From positions 1-63,868 of the forward strand of contig JACMME010000194.1 of the NCBI GenBank assembly GCA_014379205.1: a DNA stretch of 63,868 nucleotides. Direction: 5' to 3'. The notes under the pieces are model-generated. The model saw only the letters and a program-made list of their open reading frames with translations, was not told the origin of the DNA and ran no database searches. The first letter of the stretch is position 1. Every line of letters starts with the position of its first letter. Both the position numbers and the translations under genes were made by a program. This document shows, in pieces, positions 26,014 through 34,993 of the stretch. This DNA comes from Gemmatimonadaceae bacterium (lineage in GTDB: Bacteria > Gemmatimonadota > Gemmatimonadetes > Gemmatimonadales > Gemmatimonadaceae).

Positions 26014-27170
26014 CGCGCTACTGCGTCAACGGCCGCCGACGTGCGCGTCTCGCGCGCCGCAAGCTCGCGTTCCACATACAGCTTCAGGATGTGCATGAAA
26101 TCCTGCGCGTTAGTGACCACCCCGAAAGCCTGATGCGTACCGCGATCCTTGAGCTTGCTCACCACGAACTCGGACGAGTCCACGCAGATTGTCGCCAGTT
26201 CGCGCAACGACCCATCTTCTTCGGTCACGAATGCCGGAAGCATGTTTCCAGTGGCGATTGCGTGGAGCGCCGTAGCGATGAGTATCGCCATCGTCGCTTG
26301 TATTGTGTGTCGCTTCATCGCGTCCTGCGCGACGAGCGCATCCGTGTAAACCCCCGGAAGCGGTCCATCATCCCGAATTGATCCGCACAAAACGTAGGGC
26401 ACGGAATGCGAGACAAGAGCGTGCATGATTCCGTCGGTGATGATCCCCTGCTCTACCGCCTTGTCGATCGAACCAGCTGCCCGCACCTTGTTGATGGCCC
26501 GCATGTGCAGCCCGTGTCCACCTGAGCTCGCCTCACCGGAACCAGTCATGCCGAGCGTCGTTCCAAAGATCGACGCTTCGATGTCGTGCACAGCGACCGC
26601 ATTTCCGGCCAGGAACGCGCCCACGAATCCGTTCGAGACGAACCACGTCATGTCCGAGCGAGCCCTCGAATGGACGAGAGCGGGACCTGCCACCCAAACA
26701 GGATATCCGCCACGATCGCGCTCCTCGATAAGCAAGCGCGCCATGAGGGAATAATCGATCGGCTTCTCGCGCGATACCTCACTCGTCATGAATTTGAACT
26801 CACCCGTCGCCGTTTCGTCCAGGAATGCGGACATGTGGACGAAAATCCCCTCCGAACCATCTTCTGCATAACCAACGGCAACTCTGTCTCCTTTGCGCAC
26901 GCGACGTCCCTCGCGCACCCACACGTCGCCGTCGCCATCCAGAACCAGTGCGGAATCCATCCGGGGCTCCCTCGGCATCCGCCACTCGCCCCTTACTCGA
27001 ACGTATGTGGGAAGGTTCGTTGTCGAGAAGAACTTCTCGGGGAGGACGCCGTCCGAAGGCGCGGGGACAAAACGAGCGTCGGGCGCCGTGGTAAAGCGGG
27101 CGGCACTGAAATCGGGATGGGAGAATTTGCTCACAGGTGAAAGATGCGTCACCGGGGCAAGGACGTACAA
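26010..27170 (-). CDS. TIGR00300/LOR-SDH family protein, ornithine cyclodeaminase-like
   Basis: 386 aa counted from a TTG start at 27170; GTG codons slightly downstream are alternatives. The core resembles the archaeal-type ornithine cyclodeaminase and the C-terminal region of AgrE/ArgZ-type proteins: GGYPVWVAGPALVHS, FVGAFLAGNAVAVHDIE (NAD-binding), GLHMRAINKVRAAGSI and PYVLCGSIRDDGPLPGV. The predicted reaction is NAD-dependent ornithine to proline plus ammonia, or a related amino-acid conversion. It overlaps the next gene by 4 bp. The upstream gap carries the palindromic element at 27182 and repeat tract F. Confidence 0.75.
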   Translation of the reverse strand: MYVLAPVTHLSPVSKFSHPDFSAARFTTAPDARFVPAPSDGVLPEKFFSTTNLPTYVRVRGEWRMPREPRMDSALVLDGDGDVWVREGRRVRKGDRVAVGYAEDGSEGIFVHMSAFLDETATGEFKFMTSEVSREKPIDYSLMARLLIEERDRGGYPVWVAGPALVHSRARSDMTWFVSNGFVGAFLAGNAVAVHDIEASIFGTTLGMTGSGEASSGGHGLHMRAINKVRAAGSIDKAVEQGIITDGIMHALVSHSVPYVLCGSIRDDGPLPGVYTDALVAQDAMKRHTIQATMAILIATALHAIATGNMLPAFVTEEDGSLRELATICVDSSEFVVSKLKDRGTHQAFGVVTNAQDFMHILKLYVERELAARETRTSAAVDAVAR

Positions 27171-27181
27171 GCTCAGATCCA

Positions 27182-27217
27182 GTCATTGCGAGGACGCGAA
27201 GCGTCCGCGGCAATCTC
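27182..27217. repeat. CATTGCGAG...GCAATCTC palindromic repeat element
   Basis: GTCATTGCGAGGACGC, a GAA loop, and GCGTCCGCGGCAATCTC form a long imperfect hairpin with a perfect 6-bp inner stem. The outer CATTGCGAG/GCAATCTC frame is like the small palindromic elements scattered in many bacterial genomes, including Rickettsia palindromic elements. It lies in the 109-bp gap between the priA stop and the OCD-family start, next to repeat tract F. Confidence 0.65.
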
Positions 27218-27240
27218 CTCGCTCGAGAGTTTCAATGTGA

Positions 27241-27282
27241 TTCCCCATACCTCCCCAGCCCCCACCGCCCACTCCCCAGTCA
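27241..27282. repeat. Heptamer-phased repeat tract F (CCNCTCC-type units)
   Basis: Six 7-nt units of C-rich sequence (for example TTCCCCA and CCACTCC) end exactly on the complement of the priA stop codon (27280-27282). It resembles the right arm of pair D. No clear left arm was found nearby, so this may be a single decayed arm. Confidence 0.6.
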
Positions 27283-29625
27283 CAGTACGCTCACCGGGTC
27301 CCGGTCAAATGCGATTCTCAACTGTTGCCGATTCGGCACCTCGTAATTCTGTACGAAGTAACGCCCTACTCTCGTAAGCCCACCGACATTGTCGCTCTTC
27401 AGCAACAGATGCCACCTCCACCGTTTCTTGATCCGGTCGATGGGACACGGCGCGGGGCCCGTGATTTCTATGTCCCCGGAGGCACGCCTTGCGAGTAATG
27501 CCCGTAGCCAACTGTCGGCGTCCAGAGCGAGGTCCGCCGTCGCTTTTTCCTCGAGACCGCTGAATATCACGTTCACCAGCCGAATCATGGGCGGATAAGG
27601 AGGCTTCACGCGCGAGGGAAGCTCCTCCGCGACGAACGCGTGGAAATCGTGCGCCAGTGCGCACCGCACCGCGTGGTGTCCAGGCAATCGTGTCTGAATG
27701 ATGACGTCCCCACCCTTGGGACCACGTCCTGCTCGCCCGGCTACCTGGCTCAGCAGCTGAAAGCTTCTTTCAGATGCGCGGAAGTCCGGCAGATTGATTC
27801 CGACGTCGGCGTCAACAACACCTACGAGAGTAACATTGGGAAAGTCGAGCCCCTTGGCGATCATCTGCGTGCCCAGCAACATGTCCACCTCCCCAGCGCC
27901 GACGCGGTCGAGAATCGTGGCATGCGCCCATTTGCCGCTCGTGGTATCCACATCCATGCGCGCGATTCGCGCCGATGCGAAGCGTTCAGCGAGCAACCGT
28001 TCGACTTGCTGCGTGCCAAGGCCGCGCTGCTTCATCGTTGTGCCCGCGCACCGGTGACACAGCGGTGTGTCCGGCTCCTCGTGTCGGCAGTAGTGGCAGA
28101 TGAGCCGCTCTGGCGAACGGTGATATGTGAGAGTAATGCTGCAATTGGGGCAGCTTTTCACATTGCCGCACTCTGTGCACTGCACGTATGCCGCGTATCC
28201 TCTTCGGTTGAGCAGCAGTACAGACTGTTCACCACGCTGAAGCCGATCGGCGAGCGCCCTCTCCAGTGGTTCGCTGAAGACCCGGCCGAAGGTGTGCTGG
28301 GGAGCCCCGCTTTCCGACGACTCGCGAACCAGAAGACGCAGGTCCGCGACGCGCACTTTGGGCAAACGCCCCTCTCCAACACGTTCCGGTAGCGAAAGAA
28401 GCCCATACTTCCCAAGCTGCGCATTGCGCCAGCTTTCCAGACTCGGAGTGGCGCTGCCGAGTACCACTACTGCGCCGGCCTCGCGGGCGCGAATGACGGC
28501 TACCTCACGGGCGTGATATCGCGGCGTCTCACCGTTCTTGTAGCTGCCTTCGTGCTCTTCGTCCACGATGATCGCGCCAAGATCCGTGAGAGGGGCGAAA
28601 ATTGCCGAACGCGCACCGACCGCAATGCGCTTGTCACCGCGCTTGAGTGCCAGCCATTCGTCGTAGCGCTCGCCCTCGCTGAGCGCGGAGTGCAACACGG
28701 CCACGCGCTCGCCGAAAAAGGAGCGGAAGCGATCGACCGTCTGCGGCGTGAGCGCGATTTCAGGGACTAGCACGATCGCGCTCTGCCCGCGCTTTTCGAC
28801 CACCTCTCGCAGAAACTCGATATAGACCAGCGTTTTGCCGCTGCCCGTGATTCCGTGAAGCAGAAAAACTTCGCCTTGCCGCGCCGATTTGAGCACGCGC
28901 AGGGCCGCGCTCTGCGCCGGCGTGGGCGTGTGGCGCGCGGGAGCAGGCGCTGGCCGCAACGCGAAGGGATCGCGATCAACGATTTCCTGGTCGATCGTGA
29001 TCAATTCGCGATCGGTCAGGGCACGCATTACCGCTGCCGAGAATTTCAGCTTCCCGGTGAGATGTGCCACGGGAGCGCGACCTCCGACGGACTCGAGCAA
29101 CTCGTACAGCTCACGCTGGCGTTTCGCGCGTCCAAACAGCGTCTCTCGCTCCTGCAGCGATGGCAGCTCCCTACGTATGCTCGCAATGCGCTGGGTTTTA
29201 CGCGGTGGCTCAACCGCCTTGACGGCCGTGAGAGCGGCCGGCAGCATCGCACGTAGCACCAGTCCGATAGGTACAACGTAATAATCCGCGATCCAGGCAC
29301 AGAGAGTGAGCATGGAGGGCGAAAGCACGGGCTCAATGTCCGCGACGCTGACAATGCTGCGAGTCCTTGCGCCTGGAGGTCGCGCCGACTCACCGCTCAC
29401 CACGATACCTACGGCGCGCCGAGTGCGAACCGGCACCACCACTCGTGAACCGGGAGCGATGCTATCCGCCAACTCAGCCGGTGCCGCGTACGTAAAGGTG
29501 TGGAAGAGCGGGACCGGCAACGCAACTTCGAACAGCCGGCGCTCCGGGACGGAAACTGGACTGAGGAGATCCGTAGAGGGGCGCGCCGGCTTACCGGGCG
29601 AAGAGACGAGCCACCTGCCGGGCAC
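27280..29625 (-). CDS. priA: Primosomal protein N' (PriA replication-restart helicase)
   Basis: About 781 aa from GTG 29625; the frame stays open to 29775, but only within the upstream gene. The N-terminal DNA-binding domain starts near VALPVPLFHTFTY. The helicase has Walker A GITGSGKT, DEEH (IIVDEEHEGSYK) and motif VI VAGRAGRG. A PriA-specific zinc-finger cluster has paired Cys (CTECGNVKSCPNC, CHYCRHEEPDTPLCHRC). It reloads DnaB at stalled forks. The start overlaps the serine-hydrolase gene by 35 bp. The stop coincides with the edge of repeat tract F. Confidence 0.93.
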   Translation of the reverse strand: MPGRWLVSSPGKPARPSTDLLSPVSVPERRLFEVALPVPLFHTFTYAAPAELADSIAPGSRVVVPVRTRRAVGIVVSGESARPPGARTRSIVSVADIEPVLSPSMLTLCAWIADYYVVPIGLVLRAMLPAALTAVKAVEPPRKTQRIASIRRELPSLQERETLFGRAKRQRELYELLESVGGRAPVAHLTGKLKFSAAVMRALTDRELITIDQEIVDRDPFALRPAPAPARHTPTPAQSAALRVLKSARQGEVFLLHGITGSGKTLVYIEFLREVVEKRGQSAIVLVPEIALTPQTVDRFRSFFGERVAVLHSALSEGERYDEWLALKRGDKRIAVGARSAIFAPLTDLGAIIVDEEHEGSYKNGETPRYHAREVAVIRAREAGAVVVLGSATPSLESWRNAQLGKYGLLSLPERVGEGRLPKVRVADLRLLVRESSESGAPQHTFGRVFSEPLERALADRLQRGEQSVLLLNRRGYAAYVQCTECGNVKSCPNCSITLTYHRSPERLICHYCRHEEPDTPLCHRCAGTTMKQRGLGTQQVERLLAERFASARIARMDVDTTSGKWAHATILDRVGAGEVDMLLGTQMIAKGLDFPNVTLVGVVDADVGINLPDFRASERSFQLLSQVAGRAGRGPKGGDVIIQTRLPGHHAVRCALAHDFHAFVAEELPSRVKPPYPPMIRLVNVIFSGLEEKATADLALDADSWLRALLARRASGDIEITGPAPCPIDRIKKRWRWHLLLKSDNVGGLTRVGRYFVQNYEVPNRQQLRIAFDRDPVSVL

Positions 29626-30718
29626 CCCGGCCCGAACCGACAAAGGGGGAGTTGGTGTTCGCGAGCATGGCGACGACAATACCGCGGTCCGGATACATGA
29701 TAAGATATGCGTTCGCACCCACGGAGCCTCCGCCGTGCGCGATCGTTCGTCCGAGCACGGAATCCGTACCAACACTCCAGCCTATCCCGTACCCGGTCTC
29801 CTTGCCGTCAGCTGTTCGCTGTGATGTAAAGAGAAGAGCTCGCGATTGGTCGTCAAGAAAGCCCTTCCGCAGCATTGCCGACCCAAACCGAACCAGGTCT
29901 TCAGGCGTGGAGATAAAGCCTCCCCCTGCCCACTTGTAGCTGTTATCGACATACGGGGCGTTGAGAAGCGGCCCATTGGTTGCGCGCACATAGTACCGCG
30001 CCCGATGCTCGATAACGCTGTCCTGGTGCTCCGCGATCGTCGAGCTCATTCCGAGCGGACGAAGCACATTACGCCGGACAAATACCAGAAATGGCTCGCC
30101 GGAAGCACCCTCCACTACCGCGCTTAGAAGGTTGAACCCATGGCTCGAGTACGAATACCGAGTACCGGGCGTGTAGACCAATGAATCGTCCCTGAACATC
30201 GCGAGCCCATCCGTGACGTTGGCGTACGGCCGCATGCTCATCATCTCGTCTCCGGCGTAGTGCCGAACACCGCCGAGGTGGCCTGCGAGCTGCCGGGGCG
30301 TCACTGGATGGCGCTTGACGGGAAATGAGGGAACATACCGCTGTACGTTGGAGTCCAGGTCCAGTTTCCCCTGTTGAACCAGCAACGCTACGGCAGCCGC
30401 GGTGATGGGCTTGGAAACGCTCCCAATACGCAACTTCGTACTCGGCGTAACACGAACACCGTTCTCTACGTCCGCCAGGCCGAATCCTTCTGACCATACC
30501 ACCTTGCCATCGATCGCAACCGCGACGGACATCCCGGGAACCTGGCCACCTGCCATGCTGTCCCGAACGAGCACACGGGCTTTCGCAATCGCCCCGGCGT
30601 ATTGGGCTGAGGAAGCTGGCTTCGGCGGCGAAACTACCTGTTGACTCGCCTCGGCTCGTGACCCAGTCAGGAGAGCGTAGGTTGCAAGAGCGACAAGCTG
30701 GGGGACTCGCATTTCCAT
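29591..30718 (-). CDS. Beta-lactamase-fold serine hydrolase (class C / esterase type)
   Basis: 375 aa with a probable signal peptide (about 1-24). It has SVSK (SxxK catalytic motif, about 98-101), a tyrosine motif in RYSYSSHGFN and HGGG near the C-terminus in place of KTG. This is the S12/class C beta-lactamase and DD-peptidase-like family (COG1680), in which most members are peptidases or esterases rather than true beta-lactamases. Periplasmic. It overlaps priA on the same strand and is divergent from the S41 protease gene across 170 bp in which no feature was recognised. Confidence 0.85.
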   Translation of the reverse strand: MEMRVPQLVALATYALLTGSRAEASQQVVSPPKPASSAQYAGAIAKARVLVRDSMAGGQVPGMSVAVAIDGKVVWSEGFGLADVENGVRVTPSTKLRIGSVSKPITAAAVALLVQQGKLDLDSNVQRYVPSFPVKRHPVTPRQLAGHLGGVRHYAGDEMMSMRPYANVTDGLAMFRDDSLVYTPGTRYSYSSHGFNLLSAVVEGASGEPFLVFVRRNVLRPLGMSSTIAEHQDSVIEHRARYYVRATNGPLLNAPYVDNSYKWAGGGFISTPEDLVRFGSAMLRKGFLDDQSRALLFTSQRTADGKETGYGIGWSVGTDSVLGRTIAHGGGSVGANAYLIMYPDRGIVVAMLANTNSPFVGSGRGARQVARLFAR

Positions 30719-30888
30719 AAGCTATTGGAAGACGCTAACGCAGAGAAGTGGCGGTATCCCTGTATCGCCTTCGATTGCGGACTGCGGAAGCGGTTCGTAG
30801 ACTGAGAAAGGAAAACCTGAGAACCGGTCAACGTGGCGCAGCACACACTCGCTAACCCAGAAACATTCATTCAACATACGGCGAGAGC

Positions 30889-32229
30889 ATGATGCAGATC
30901 GCGCGCGCGAGGTGCCGCTTCGCATCGCGGCCTTTTGCGCTTGCGGTGTGGATTGCAGCATGGGCGGCGATTCCGCCAGCGGCGGCGCAGTCGCTCGGCA
31001 AGCTCGACCGCGAGCGCGGACGTGCGATGCTGGCCCAGGTGCGATCCGACATCGAAAAACACTACTACGATCCAACGTTCAGGGGGATAGACCTTGGGTC
31101 GCGCTTCGATGCGGCTGATCAACGCATCAGGCAGGCCAAAACCATCGAAGAAGTGTTCGCTAGCGTAGCGCAGGTGGCGTTGGAGTTGAACGACTCACAC
31201 ACATACTTCTTACCTCCCGCGCTCACGGTACAGGTGCAGTATGGATGGGAGATGCAGATGGTTGGCGACACATGCTTCGTGACCCGGGTCAAGCCAGGCA
31301 GCGACGCGGCTGCGCAGGGCCTGCGCGTGGGCGACGCCATACTCTCCGTCAATGGTCAGGTCCCGACCCGAGAAACCCTCTGGAAACTGCTTTATCTCTA
31401 CCACCTTCTACGGCCACAACCAGGACTGCGCATTATGGCGCGGTCGTCCGGCGACGCACCTCGGCAAATCGACGTGGCGGCAAAGGTCCGGCAAAAACAC
31501 AAGGTCATTGATCTGACCGGTACGGACGGCGGAACTGACATCTGGAACCTTATCCGGGAGGCGGAGAGTGAAGCGAGCGCGCACATATCGCGCTATGAGG
31601 AGATAGGCAGGGACCTAATGATCTGGGAGTTTGCCGTGTTCGATCACTTCGACCGACGCGTCGAAGACGGTATGAAGCGCGCACGCGGGCGCCAAGCTCT
31701 TGTCCTGGATCTCCGCGGTAATGCCGGTGGAGACGAGAGGGCACTCCTGGAGCTTCTCGGCCACTTCTTCAAGACCGACGTGAAGATCGGTGATCTGCGT
31801 CGGCGAACTGGAATTGAGCCCCTAATGGCAAAAGGAAGGGGGGAAAAGGCGTACCCGGGCAAGCTGCTCGTGATAGTCGACAGTCAGTCCGGATCGGCAT
31901 CGGAGGTGTTCGCGCGTACTATTCAAATCACCGGGCGCGGCACGGTCATCGGGGACCGGACGGCCGGCTCTGTGATGCGCAGCCGCACCTTCAACCATAA
32001 GTCCGGTGTGGAACGCGCGATCTTCTACGCGACAAGCGTCGCGGACGCGTCGGTGACCATGTCCGATGGCAGTGAGCTGGAGGGCAAAGGTGTGATTCCT
32101 GACGAACTGCTGCTTCCAAGCAGCCAGGACCTGGCTGCTGGCCGCGACCCGGTTCTCGCTCGGGCGGCGACGCTGTTGGGGTCGCCCATGACAGCCGAGG
32201 CAGCTGGCAGGATTCTCAGACCGCGATAG
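30889..32229 (+). CDS. S41-family (C-terminal processing type) peptidase with PDZ domain
   Basis: 446 aa with a signal peptide (ending about AAAQS, residue 31). The PDZ domain (about 105-190) has GLRVGDAILSVNGQV. The catalytic S41 domain has the nucleophile Ser in SQSGSASEVFA (about 332) and a downstream TAGSV loop. These periplasmic serine proteases trim or degrade envelope proteins by their C-termini. The gene is monocistronic, convergent with the epimerase operon. Confidence 0.88.
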   Translation: MMQIARARCRFASRPFALAVWIAAWAAIPPAAAQSLGKLDRERGRAMLAQVRSDIEKHYYDPTFRGIDLGSRFDAADQRIRQAKTIEEVFASVAQVALELNDSHTYFLPPALTVQVQYGWEMQMVGDTCFVTRVKPGSDAAAQGLRVGDAILSVNGQVPTRETLWKLLYLYHLLRPQPGLRIMARSSGDAPRQIDVAAKVRQKHKVIDLTGTDGGTDIWNLIREAESEASAHISRYEEIGRDLMIWEFAVFDHFDRRVEDGMKRARGRQALVLDLRGNAGGDERALLELLGHFFKTDVKIGDLRRRTGIEPLMAKGRGEKAYPGKLLVIVDSQSGSASEVFARTIQITGRGTVIGDRTAGSVMRSRTFNHKSGVERAIFYATSVADASVTMSDGSELEGKGVIPDELLLPSSQDLAAGRDPVLARAATLLGSPMTAEAAGRILRPR

Positions 32230-32288
32230 TTCCGTCAGGTCAGGCCAGCTTGGTTCTGCCCGAAATGCCGGGCGACTTTAACAGTTCG

Positions 32289-32311
32289 GCAGTTGGCCGC
32301 GGCCGGACTGC
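32289..32311. terminator. Stem-loop between convergent genes
   Basis: GCAGTTGGCCG and CGGCCGGACTGC form an imperfect palindrome (5 outer and 3 inner pairs, one wobble and one mismatch) in the 113-bp gap between the convergent S41 protease and dipeptide epimerase genes. It lacks a U-tract, so termination on either strand is plausible but unproven. Confidence 0.35.
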
Positions 32312-32342
32312 GCGCTGACCATACTGGAGCTAGTCCGGGACG

Positions 32343-33362
32343 TCAGCTACGCCGCACTCCGAGGCCAGGACCGCTCGGTATTGCGATGACGCCTCCCTCG
32401 ATGGAAGGTCCGATGAACGGATCGTTGGCGAGCAGGGCAGCGCCGTCGAGGTCAGCATAGTCGAGCAGCGGGGCCATATGAGCCGCCGCGGCTATGCCGA
32501 GGCTAGTCTCTATCATGCAGCCCATCATCACCAGCATACCGTGAGCATGCGCAACCGAGATCATTTTCATGGCTTCATGCAGTCCGCCGCATTTCGCAAG
32601 CTTGATGTTGATGCCATCCACAACGCCAACGAGCTTCGGGATATCGCTTGCAAGCACGCATGATTCATCCGCGAAGATCGGAAGCGGGGACCGGTCGCGG
32701 ACGAAGCGCATTCCCTCGAGGTCGTGCGCGGGAAGTGGCTGCTCGACGTATTCCACATCGCACTCCGCCAGTAACTCGATCATCTCGAGAGCGTATTTCG
32801 CCGACCATGCGGCGTTCGCGTCCACACGCAAAAGCTTGTCTGGAGCCGCATCGCGAACGGTGCGGATGATTGCCTCGTCGTGGTCGGAGCCGAGTTTTAC
32901 CTTCAGTACCGGATACGGCTCGGCCTCAGCGACCTTGCGGCGCACTTCGTTCTCGCTGCCGATTCCAATGGTGAAGCTCGACAGCGGAGCGCGCGCTGGG
33001 TCTAGTCCCCACAACTTGTACAGCGGAATGCCGAGGCGTTTGCCAGCGAGATCGTGAAGTGCGGCACTAACCGCTGTCTTTGCGGAACCGTTGAAGCGAA
33101 TCACGCGATTCAGCTCGCTTTCGATACTCTCCGTCGACCATGGATCGGCCGCCTCGACGAGCGGGGAAAATAGGGCGAGAGCCCCTGCCACCGACTCGAC
33201 AGTTTCACCGTAGAACTTGCTGGGCGCGGCCTCGCCCCAACCTTCGACTCCGTCGTCGTCGGTAACTCGAACCCACACCACTCGCCACTCGCTGGCTCCT
33301 CCGCGAGAGATTGTAAAGGGATGTTTGGTGCGGAGTGTAAGAATCTCGTGCGAAAGCCGCAT
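32343..33362 (-). CDS. Dipeptide epimerase (L-Ala-D/L-Glu epimerase type, enolase superfamily)
   Basis: 339 aa. The MLE-subgroup barrel has the paired lysines LKVKLG (about 160-165), metal ligands Asp in RVDANAAW, Glu in VEQPLP and Asp in IFADES, and the opposite catalytic Lys in INIKLAKCGG. The GCMIETSLG loop and C-terminal DLDG fit L-Ala-D/L-Glu epimerases (YcjG/YkfB), which act on murein tripeptide breakdown products. It complements the AmpG/NagZ/AnmK/MurQ genes 16-22 kb away. Last gene of the methyltransferase-corA-gvp-kinase operon, 2 bp after the kinase stop. Confidence 0.85.
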   Translation of the reverse strand: MRLSHEILTLRTKHPFTISRGGASEWRVVWVRVTDDDGVEGWGEAAPSKFYGETVESVAGALALFSPLVEAADPWSTESIESELNRVIRFNGSAKTAVSAALHDLAGKRLGIPLYKLWGLDPARAPLSSFTIGIGSENEVRRKVAEAEPYPVLKVKLGSDHDEAIIRTVRDAAPDKLLRVDANAAWSAKYALEMIELLAECDVEYVEQPLPAHDLEGMRFVRDRSPLPIFADESCVLASDIPKLVGVVDGINIKLAKCGGLHEAMKMISVAHAHGMLVMMGCMIETSLGIAAAAHMAPLLDYADLDGAALLANDPFIGPSIEGGVIAIPSGPGLGVRRS

Positions 33363-33364
33363 CT

Positions 33365-34375
33365 CTACCGGGCTGTAGTGGGCGTCGCGCCGAGCCGGCG
33401 AGAGAGACGGGCGGCTCGGTACTCTCCTGACGCTCCGGTGGTGGCGAGAAAGCCGAGCAGGGCGTCCGCCAGATCGTGGCCTCGCTGAAACCGTTCAGCG
33501 GGCGGTTTGAGCAGACATTTCATGATTATCTGCCCCAGTGCGGCCGGGGACCTCGAGTCTACCACGTCGGGCGCGGCTGCCACTTCGTGCACGTGTTTGT
33601 AACCAATGGAGTAGGAATCGGCGCCGTCGAAAGGCGGGAACCCGAGCAGCATTTCGTACAGCATGACACCAACAGCGTACAGGTCGCTGCGTCCATCGAC
33701 CAGCTTTCCCATTGCCTGCTCGGGCGACATGTAATGCGGCGTTCCCATGGCACGGCCGGTCGCGGTGAGGCGGCTGTGAAAGCGCGCGGTGGCGATCCCG
33801 AAATCCGTGATGAGTGCGTTGCCTTCCTCATCGAAGAGGATGTTGTCCGGCTTGACGTCGCGGTGGACGATTCCGTGGCGGTGCGCGTAATCGAGCGCGG
33901 TCGCAACCTGGGCCCCAACGGCGGCGGTGCGTTCGGCAGCTACGCTGCGCTCGCGCACTATGACGTCCGCCATCGATCCTCCAGACAGATACGGCATTAT
34001 CAGGTAGACGCTCTCTTCCACCTCGCCGTAGTCGATGATAGGGCAGATGTGCGGATGGCACAGTTGCGACGCCGATTCCGCCTCGCGCCTGAAACGCTCA
34101 CGCATCTCCTCCTCCCTCGCGAGACTCGCGAGGAGAACCTTGATGACGAGAGGCCTTCCGAGCATGGCGTGACTGGCCGCGTACACGTTGGCCATGCCGC
34201 CGCCGCCGATCTTGCGATGCACCTTGTACCGGCCGCCGGTTGCGCGGCGCAGCAGGTCCATCTCCTCATCCGGTTTGGCGCTGGGGGCGTCCGGAACGTC
34301 AGGGAGCTCGACGCGGCATCTTACGCAGCTCATCGCGGAGGCACGATTCCACGTGCCGCAATCAGGACAGAACAT
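33365..34375 (-). CDS. Cytosolic Ser/Thr protein kinase with N-terminal zinc ribbon
   Basis: 336 aa, no membrane segment. An N-terminal zinc ribbon has CPDCG and CVRCR (about 3-22). The Hanks-type kinase domain (about 50-310) has the Gly loop KIGGGGMANVY, the VIKVLL lysine, the catalytic loop HRDVKPDN, DFG and the substrate-binding GTPHYMSPEQ. Most bacterial kinases of this class have a C-terminal membrane anchor and sensor; this one has only a short tail. The gene sits 3 bp after the GvpL/F gene, so the two are probably co-expressed. Confidence 0.9.
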   Translation of the reverse strand: MFCPDCGTWNRASAMSCVRCRVELPDVPDAPSAKPDEEMDLLRRATGGRYKVHRKIGGGGMANVYAASHAMLGRPLVIKVLLASLAREEEMRERFRREAESASQLCHPHICPIIDYGEVEESVYLIMPYLSGGSMADVIVRERSVAAERTAAVGAQVATALDYAHRHGIVHRDVKPDNILFDEEGNALITDFGIATARFHSRLTATGRAMGTPHYMSPEQAMGKLVDGRSDLYAVGVMLYEMLLGFPPFDGADSYSIGYKHVHEVAAAPDVVDSRSPAALGQIIMKCLLKPPAERFQRGHDLADALLGFLATTGASGEYRAARLSRRLGATPTTAR

Positions 34376-34378
34376 CGC

Positions 34379-34993
34379 TCAGCCCAGATCCATGTGCACG
34401 AAATCGTATGGTGGCCACGGACCTGACCTTTCGAAATCGACGCCCTCGGTCTGTTTTGACTGCGTCAACACCAGAGCACTGAAGTCCTGCCAGTGCGATC
34501 TGTCGACCAGAAACGCGATGCCATGCGTCGTGTGTACCTCGGAGTTGCGCAGATGCACGCCCGCCGTGGCGCTCGTTCGCAGCACACGGAAGGTGTCGGC
34601 GGCGATCAACGCGAGGTTGATCTCCTTCGCGCCTGCCCCCTTTGCCACAGTCGGCCTCAGGTGCACGCGCATCTCGCACCTTCCGTCAATGAGATGCATC
34701 CCGTCGCTGAGAGCGGCGTAGTGCAACTCGATCCAGCGAGTCAGTTGATCGCGAGAGCGAAAAACAGTGCCGAACGGCGCGGGGATGATGGTATGCCGCT
34801 CGAACACGCTCTCGACGACCTGCTGATAGTCGTCGAGCTCGATGTCGCTCATTTCAACGCGCGCGTAGGGCGCCGCGCGGACGACCGCGCCAAGCTCGCG
34901 TACGACGACGGACGCTGTCTGGGGCGCGAGCGGCCCGTCCTCGCGTTCCCCGAGCGCAGCAACACCAAACATCTTAAGGCCAGTTACAGCCAT
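34379..34993 (-). CDS. GvpL/GvpF-family gas-vesicle protein, orphan
   Basis: 204 aa from ATG 34993, overlapping the corA stop by 10 bp; an earlier in-frame start would run deep into corA. The central HTIIPAPFGTVFRSRDQLTRW segment and C-terminal SGPWPPYDFVHMD are hallmarks of the GvpL/GvpF family, which associate with the GvpA shell during gas-vesicle assembly. No GvpA, GvpN, GvpK or other vesicle gene is present in the 64 kb. It lies between CorA and a Ser/Thr kinase, so it may have been co-opted for another role. Confidence 0.8.
   Translation of the reverse strand: MAVTGLKMFGVAALGEREDGPLAPQTASVVVRELGAVVRAAPYARVEMSDIELDDYQQVVESVFERHTIIPAPFGTVFRSRDQLTRWIELHYAALSDGMHLIDGRCEMRVHLRPTVAKGAGAKEINLALIAADTFRVLRTSATAGVHLRNSEVHTTHGIAFLVDRSHWQDFSALVLTQSKQTEGVDFERSGPWPPYDFVHMDLG

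Noticed and set aside
29591-30718. True AmpC beta-lactamase
   Set aside because: It has SxxK and Tyr motifs but HGGG in place of KTG, and family context points to a general serine hydrolase. Resistance function is not supported.
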